Source: Gyrodactylus bullatarudis (Eukaryota > Platyhelminthes > Monogenea > Gyrodactylidea > Gyrodactylidae). Taken from it: a stretch of 64,000 nt of DNA. The translations under genes were made by a program, and so were the position numbers. How positions within the stretch are numbered: position 1 is the stretch's first letter; every line of letters starts with the position of its first letter. The stretch lies in NCBI GenBank assembly GCA_012064415.1, contig SSNU01000223.1, positions 248,001-312,000 on the forward strand. The letters are read 5' to 3'. The notes beneath the pieces were generated by a model, which was given only the letters and a program-made list of their open reading frames with translations, ran no database searches and had not been told where the DNA came from. This document shows, one piece after another, positions 35,101-44,100 of this stretch.

Positions 35101-38100
35101 GTATGTTTCCTATTACTATTTGGAACAATAATTGCATCATTAATTTATTATTAGCTACAGTTGATTTCTTCATGTTTTCTTAGCAGCTGTTTAGTATATT
35201 AACTTTTCCTATTAGAAATCCAAGAAAAGTTACCCAATTAAGAGTGTTCAGATTACTTTGACAAAGGAAACACGAGCTAGTCGAAAGAGTATTTTTTCTA
35301 AATCAACCGTGAGTTCAAAATTTCAGATCATTTCAACGATCGAAAATTATCATGTATTTCCGACACAAGGCCAAAGAGAAATCCCCATCAAATGATAAAA
35401 GAACTCCCTCAGTTGGCGAGAGACGTTCAAGTAGAAAGAGTGCCTCTAGTACTGATAAATCGGCTACTCCAAAATCATCACCCAAGGTAAGTATATGAGT
35501 CAACTGTTTATTTTTTTCCCCCACACATTGGTGTTTATATACACATGTCGCACAGGCAAGCCTAACATGCAGGCCCTCAATTCAAAGTTTGGTAAACAAA
35601 TAGAAGATTTATTGAAACAAAATTTTCCTAATGTGTGTATCACAGTCCCCTTCTATATATCATTTTCTCATTATCTAGGTAAAGAAAAAAATTTTCCATA
35701 TCCTTCACAGGCCTTCCTTTTATCTAATCTCGCGAGAAAACAAAATTTTTTTTTCTCAATTCATTCGAATTGGCGAATTTTATCAGTGTGTATTTAGAGC
35801 TGTAGTTGTGATGATAAGAATTTACTATTTTCACAGAAAACTCAATATTCTTCTCCGTAAAGTCAGAAAAAATGTATTGAATCCCATGGATTGTTTAAAT
35901 GAAAGAAAATTTCAGCTCAAAATCAGGCTGTTTTACGAATTTTGCGTTGATGACCAAATAAAGTAAACTATGGAAGTTTCTGTCACGAAAAATTTTAAGA
36001 ATGATTTTTTTTTTGAAATCGAACATTTTTATTTATATACAGAATTATAAAGATTAATGATTGTACAAATAAGAAAACAGAGAAAGAGTGTTAAATGTGC
36101 ACCGTGTGGGAGGGTTTGAACCTGGGACCGAGAGTAAAGGGGTCCGAGTGAGAGGTGAGAGAGATACCACTACGCCAATGATGGTCTGATTGAGCTTCTT
36201 TTCATATAAATGTTTTTCTCTTCTACAGAAAATCTCTTCAAAATCACCCTCGAAAGCTTCCAAAAGATTATCTCCTGAAGAGAAACGTGGCAATCAACGC
36301 ACTAGCTCCAGTGTTGAAAAATCAGCATCACCAAAATCTTCACCTCAAGTAAGTATTTCAAGATTATTCGTTCAATACATCTCGATAGTTTTATTTCTTG
36401 AATGCAGCCAAATTAACACAAAAATGTTCAGCCCGTCAATTTTTTCATTTCCGGATTTGTCTATTAACTGTACCTTGAGATTGTAATTGAAAATCTATGC
36501 TAGGAATAAAAGATTGAATCTAAATCACAAAATTCTTCTACTACTTTGCATACTCTCCAATTCACCCCGATCAATATATTCAGTTGGAAAAATAAATTAT
36601 GGATTTTTTATTTTCAGAAAAAGTCCCGTTCAGAATCTGTTGGTACAGAGCCAATAAAAGAGCGTAAACCTTTGACTCGTCAATCAATGATAAATAGACC
36701 TACAACTCTTGCTACAAGACGTAATGTTAGTCAAGCTTTGAATCTATATTAATCTGTTTGGCTTAGATAGTTTAAATATTCATAGCTCTTCATACGATTT
36801 CCAGTTTCTCTTATAAAGGCGGTTAATATGAAGATTGGAATTTATTGTTTTTACAAAATTCCCTGATTCTGATATTAGTAAAGTTTTTCATCTTAAAGTT
36901 CAAAAAAATGGAAGTTTTGCGCTAATTTGGAATTTGAAATTTGCCATGCTCTTCTTAAAAATTGATTTTTTCAAAAAATTTTCTCTTCAAATCTGGAAAC
37001 TAGGTCCCACGTTCTAGATTCCACAAAATCTTGATCAAACTGGAATTCTTAACGAAAAAATTGAAAATTTTGTAAAAACCATAAATTCCCATCTTCATAT
37101 TAACCAGCTTCTATATTCATTCTTGATATTTAATTTTCAGACTAGAACTCGAGTTTCTCTTCCTCAGACCCTCTCAAAGCCAATGCCAAATCCAGCACCT
37201 GAGGTAAGTATCAAATAATCATAATCTATATTAATAAGTTCACCTATTATTTGGATCATCTTTCATTTTCTGAAAATTTTTTTTTGAAAAAGAGGCTATT
37301 AAATCCTTTTTGTTATTCAATTTTAATTATCAGTGTGCACTCTGCACTCATTAACCAGAGTCCCCATAACCTTTAAAAATTTTTGTTCAATATTATCAAA
37401 AGAAATTTCCGTTCAGTCTTAGCTAACCAGAAGTAAATTTCAGTTGTGTACATACATTAAGGATTTTACAGGCGATTTCTTTTAAATTAGCTCAATTCTG
37501 TAAAAGTAATTTCATATTCGAATTCTAGCAACAGATTAAATTCCTCAATGCATTTTTCTTAAATCTAATCAATAAACATTGGGTATAGATTTTTCAATTA
37601 TATTATAAATAGGACAGAAACTCAAAGGGCAAATTTCTTGAAAATATAGCAAAGTTGTAAACATATTCTTGAAAAATAAAAATTTAGAACTTTATTTCAA
37701 ATAATATCTGATATGTAGTGGAAAACTACATTCTATCATGCAGAATATATGGCCGAGATTAATTCATCCCGTAAATTTCAAAACAAAATCATTGTTCCTA
37801 TTGTAATTCTGATTTCGACTCATGCTAGATAATATACAAAATCTATTCGTGATTTCTTATAGTTCCTTTTAAGCAGTGACAAGAATGCTTTTTCCATTCT
37901 TCTCCTAGTCCGAATTACGGTTCCTTTTGGTTGTCAACAAATTATTTGAATATCTTGGATTATTTCATTGGTATACTCTAGTTGAGTTATTCTTGTACTT
38001 CTGGTTAACACCTTTGCTTCAAATACTCTTTCTCCACACTAAGAATCAATATTACTGAAATCGATAAGCTGAATAGCTTGATTATGTGGAATAAAATATT

Positions 38101-41100
38101 TATAAACCCTATATATTCTCAGTATGGAAAAGAACTTTAAAATGCTATAATAAACTCATAAAACTGTGAGAAAATAATCAATAAAATTTAATAAACCTTT
38201 TCACTACAAGTATAACAATTTTTATATGAATTGTTTACAGTCAAACTTTCTGAGGGAATTCATTTTTCCAGCCTCTAGAATGTTTCACCTTGTATTGGTT
38301 GATTTCTTCACATCGTCACGGAAACATCTGTTAAATTATGTAAATCTGTTGTTCATAAATTGATTTGAAATCGATAGAAAACACAATTGTATCATATTCT
38401 CACGATTAGTATAAATTTGTCATTTTGAAGTTGAAAATGAATAATTCCCTTTTTAGAAAAGCAAATATGTCATTTCTGATGTTAGGATTAAGTTATAAAT
38501 AATTAGTTATTATAAACGCTACCAAAATGTCATTCTTGCTAATATTAATTGTGGTTGAAAAAATTTATTTTTATAATTTTGGAAGATCCCTCTGATTGAA
38601 CAAAGCGTTCTTTTGAAACTAGCAATAACTTTTTGGGGATTTGAGCTTATATTTCACAAAGCCTACTGGTTTCTGATAAGCCCCTATATTTTAATTTTTT
38701 TGTAACAAGAAATATCAGGAAACTACATGCTATTTTTTCGGAACGATTAATAAGCCATAAACACTTTATTTCGCTAGGTCCTTTTCGTCTAAATCATAGG
38801 CTTAATTTACATTTAGGTTATAAGATAAGTAATAGACTAAATATGAAATTAAAAAATATTTCAACATATTAGGTTGAGCGAAAAGTAATGGGACTGCATT
38901 TCATTAATACATATATTTACACAATATAGAAACATGATATAATATCATCAATGGAAGTAGTTTCCTGATGAATTAAGACATTTCTGCCATCGAATTGGCA
39001 GTTGTTTGATCCCATCGCTATAGAATTCTTCAGATTTTGATGCAAAAAAGTCATCCAGTCCAATTCTGACCTCTTCTTTTGATCTGAAAATTTTAACTTT
39101 AAGGAAATGCTGAAGAGACCTAAAAAGATGATAATCCGATGGAGCGAGATCAGGACTATAAGGTGGATGATCAATCAAATCGAAATTCTCTTCTTCGAAA
39201 AGTTTTTTTCACATCTTTTCCAAGATGAGGTCTTGCATTGTCTTGCAAAAATGTGACTCTACCAAATTTTGGGTATTTTTGTCTGAGTTTCGCAACCATT
39301 TCCTTCAGATAAGACAAATATCTTCCAGTATTGACTGTCTGGCCATAATCTAGAAGTTCATAGTGAACAATGCCTTTCATTGTCCAAAAAACTGTCAGCA
39401 TTACCTTTTTGGCAAATCGATTTTGCGTCGGTTGGGTGACATGTTCTCCGACTCGTTTCCATGATCTCTTGCGACTTTGGTCACTCAGATAGATCCATTT
39501 TTCATCTGTTGTTACAATATTCTTCAGAAAACTGTCATATTGTATTCTGTGCAACAGTCTTTTGACGCATTCGACCCTTTTCTTCTTCTGGGCATCATTC
39601 AGCTCATGAGGCACAAACTCGTCATAGGAATTGACAAAATTCTCTTCACGTAGGACACGACAAACAGAATTCTGGGATACATTTAATTCAGCAGAAATTG
39701 CTCTAGACGATGAATGGCAATTTTCTTCTACTGCTTTGATGATTTCCTCACGATCAATCTCAGAAGGTCTGCCTGACCTGACCTCATCATCAAAATTCGT
39801 TTTTCCTTCTTTGAAAGAAGAATGCCAACGAAACACTGTAGAACGTTTTACTCGATCTCCAAAAACTGAATTAAGCTTTTTGAACGTTTCTGCTGGTCCT
39901 GTTCCAAGACAAAACTCATATGCAATTATCTTGCGAAAATCTTTAGTATCAAAATGATTTAATAAATTCATGCTTATAAATTTTTGGAATAAAATTTTTA
40001 GATAAACAAAAAGAAGAAAAAATTTCCTATTTATTGGTGCCCATATTGTTTTAAGTAATATTTGATTTGATAGAGAAATTTTTGATTAAAGTCAAAATCC
40101 CATTACTTTTCGCTCAACCTAATAAAAAAAATCATGAAAATAGTTTCCTGAAGAAATAAGGCATTCTTCCTAACGAATTATCAGTTGTTCAATACCATCT
40201 GCATAGAATTCTTCAGCTTCCCAGCTAAAATAGTCTTCAAGTCAACTGAAGATTTTCTCCTTCAAAAAAATTCTCATCAACTTTTTTCGATTGATCTCAT
40301 AAGGTTGACCTGAACTTGCTTCGTCTTCGCAGTTCATTTTTCCATTCTTGAATACATAACGCTCACCAAATACATTTGAACGTTTTATTCGATTTCCATA
40401 AAAAGAATAGAGCTATTTGAAGGTATCTGTTGGGCCAGTTCCAGCGAAAAATTCGTATGCAATAATAATCTTTGGTATCGAAACAATCAGCTATGAAGTT
40501 TTTTTTTCACTAGTGTAGGCCGGTTTAAAACCTTCTTTTATTCTATACTTTTGTTCAAGTGTGAAGAATTAGAGTAGTTTAGGACTTTTTTCAGTTTTTA
40601 TGATTAATTTTAATTTCGTGCCTATTGACATAACCAAGTTATTTGTATCTATCAGTTTTTTTGTTCACAAAAAGTAATTTGAAAAACATAAAAACCACAC
40701 ATCTCTTTAATTTTTCTGGACGGTGTCATCTTAACGATTTTTCTCAAAACAAAACCTGAGTTAGTTCTTTTTCCTCTTTTCATTTTGCATCATTTCCCTT
40801 TACCCCCATGTTCTCTGAGTGTTTCTTTTTTTCAACATTCATTTTCAGCGAACATTTTAAATGTTCATCATGAAGAAATAAAATAAACTTTGTCGTATTT
40901 ATTTCCATGCAACAGTAGTGGACTGGGAATAGATCAATATTTCCATCCCATGTATCGATTGAAAAAAAAGTATATATTCTGTGTCTATTAATGGGAGTAA
41001 AGTTTATTTATTTTGATGCTTGTCAGATTTCTGCTTCTTTCTGAAGAAATTTTCTAATAATACGCTGAATCTGAATTCGTTTTTGAAAAGCCGAATTATC

Positions 41101-44100
41101 ATTCATAATAATATACTGATGGACACAACTGTTTTTTGGGTCTGTCGGCAGATCATTAGGGCATGAAGGTTTAAATAGTACATGTTGTATTAATTTTCGT
41201 CAATAGTTCAATAGTTATTTGAAAAGAACATCGCCCTTCACATGAATTCAACCGTAACCCAACTTTAATTAGAGACAACCATTCAACCTCCAAACATAAA
41301 TATATACCGTAAGTAAAAATTTAAACATCTATTTAAAATGGAACGAGAAGTATATCAGAACTTACTATTATAATTTGGATTCATTAGAAAGATTAGAGAA
41401 CAAGATAATAAGTGATAAAAAATTTATTTCACCGGGTCTCTTCTGACCTAACTCCGGGGTTTAATTTTATACTTTTACAATGCAAAATTTCTGCTCTTCC
41501 ATTGGTTTGAGAAGTCCCTCACTTTGGGACGAGGGGAACACTGGCGTTCCTGTATCCATGGACTCAGACTACTTTTGTCTCTTTAGTAGATTGAAGCCTT
41601 TCAAGAATTCATCCATTAGTAACTGGCCTCTGTTCCTCTTCCTTTTTCGTTTAATTGAGTGGTTGCTAATCTACTCTAGTGTTAATTGCTGGTTGGCTCA
41701 TAATTTGGGTGTTTGAAAATTCTCCAGATTTTTGCCTATCGTTTCTCTTTGATAAACCTGCGTGTGATATCAAGGTTCGATGCGATTACTTTTTGTACAC
41801 AAAGATCAGGTTTCAGCTTCGATATGAAATGATCTTCCGCACTTCCCTCGCACGACAAGATGAGTTACACTAATTACTTCTTCTTTGCGATAATAAAACA
41901 TGAAAAACTGATCGCTGAGTAGGATCGCTCTTCTCATGAGTCGAACTACATTTAAACCCCTCAAGCATAATGGAATTACTTTCTTCTCTGATATAAACCA
42001 AAATGAATTCGAGAACTGTCAAGGGAAGCTTACCAGTACTGATTATTTCGAAGATTTTTAAATATTAGAATGACTTAGTAAAATAGATGATACGCTGTTT
42101 TCATTCAACTCTGACTTTGAATAAATTGATATGAGGGTTCAAGGAACATTATAAAATCTCACCAATAGCAATTATTCATCCAAAATTGACCAATGGGAGT
42201 TGTGTGTGCTAATACTCTTGAGACTGTGATGAATATACTTCTGTTGTCTGATTATTAGTTGGTAATCGCTTAGGTGATGCCGACCGACTTCTTTTTCGTG
42301 ATGGAGTAGGGGCTTGATTAATGAAAAACTAAAATTTCATTATATTTATTTTTAATTGTTCAATCAAGCTGAAAATAGTCTGTCTGAATTCTATCAAGAT
42401 AACACAATTCTTAAATTTTTAAATGTTTGTCGTTAAAAATGTTTTCCAAGTTCAATCGATACTCGATTTCATAAACAACTATTTATTATTGTTCGACATT
42501 CGAGATTGCTAATCGCTCATTCATTCTTTATCGTTTTTCATCACTAGCATGATTTCCATTCAACAAATCCAAAATTACCAACTACCACTATTAAATTTAT
42601 TCAAAATATCAAATCCGTATGTTAAAATTAAAATAACTATGTTTTTTCATTTAAAAACAAGCAATCCAAAATGATTCGTTCGAATACTTAGAACATTTTC
42701 AAATAATGTCAGTCTAGATGGGTTGAAGAATTTTTTATGAGAACGTAAATATGTAGAATTTAAGAATTTATCTGTTGAAAAAACGTTCCTTCATAAATTT
42801 AGAAATAGGATCTAGAATTAGTTTAATAATGAGATTTTCTAAAACCTTGAATACTCTTAGAGTTGATAACTTTTCCCATCGTGCTGATGATGTAAAAGAT
42901 ATTGATAATTAATGAAAGATAACCACAGTCCTCGGTTGGATTTCAATTATGCACTTTGTCTCTTCAATCAATAATTTGCATTTTCAATTCTCCTGCTACA
43001 ATCAAACTACTAGCTCAATATAGATTTATTATTCATGTCTACCCCCTTCAAGATAAATAAACAGGGCTCTGGAGAGATCAGTTCAATCATGAAAAATTAT
43101 TGATTTCTCTCTCATTTAATCTGAGAAGAAGAAAACAACGTTTGAGAATTCATTAATTCTGTCATCATCGAATAAGTTGTCTTTTAATGCCTCATTTTAT
43201 CTAGTTTTTATGACATAATATCGATTGATTGCTGCTTTCAAATAAAATTCACCCCCATTAGCCTGCTCCTAACCTTGGCTCTGATTGGTTAAACCTAAAA
43301 ATCATCTGCCATTCGTCAAAATCATGTACACGTTTTTCATCTAATTCGAGAGGCTATTCAATCTGACTTACTTGACATAATTAGTCAATCAAAAATGACC
43401 ACTCAGTTTCCAAACACAATAGATTACACAATAGATCATTTTGCAATCAAATAAAATTTTTAATTCCATTCCATAAAATTTGCTTCATCAGGTTTGACTG
43501 ATTTCCTAAACTGACATGCTCTCCGACCCATTTGAAGAAATCTATTTTTCGTAATTGAGTCGTTTTTTGATATTGAGATACTTATGTGAGCAAGAGTTGA
43601 TTCTGGCCATATCTCATAGGTGTTATTTTGGCAACTTCCGACTATGCAATATTTGATTTTTCTAATCGCTTTAATAAACCGTAACATCTAGTGACACTGC
43701 CTAATCAACTATACCACTACACAATGCTGATTATAATCAGTGGAATTCAATCGAGCAGAAATTTGTAGGGTTGAATTGAACAAACATTAGTTCAACCGTA
43801 GGAAGTCAATCCTTACTTTCATTTGAAGTAAAAAATCTTCATACTAAAAAGCCATACAATGTAGCCTTCTTATTCAGTTATCTCAAATGGTAATAGATCA
43901 AACTCGATTGAAAATTTTTCCAAAGCCACTTTCTGATCAACTTTAACATGAACTCATAAAATATTTCTTATCAATTCAAAATTTGCTTCTATTTTTAAGA
44001 TTTCTTGTTTATTACATCTTTTTTTATGATTTTCAATGTGAAATTTTTTTTCCGATTACTTTTCACCATATCAATTCATTTCTCATACATTTCACCATTC

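Noticed and set aside
35560..35640. Coding-looking stretch KPNMQALNSKFGKQIEDLL in MDC1 intron 24
   Set aside because: It is not in phase with flanking exons from any nearby acceptor, and no donor restores the frame. It may be an old exon but is unsupported.
41480..41873. Two plus-strand frames as a gene
   Set aside because: They are the reverse of the transposable-element remnant, whose coding strand is minus.
43460..43687. THAP zinc finger
   Set aside because: Only the first Cys pair fits; the later Cys-x2-His and the Trp/Pro/Phe signature are absent.
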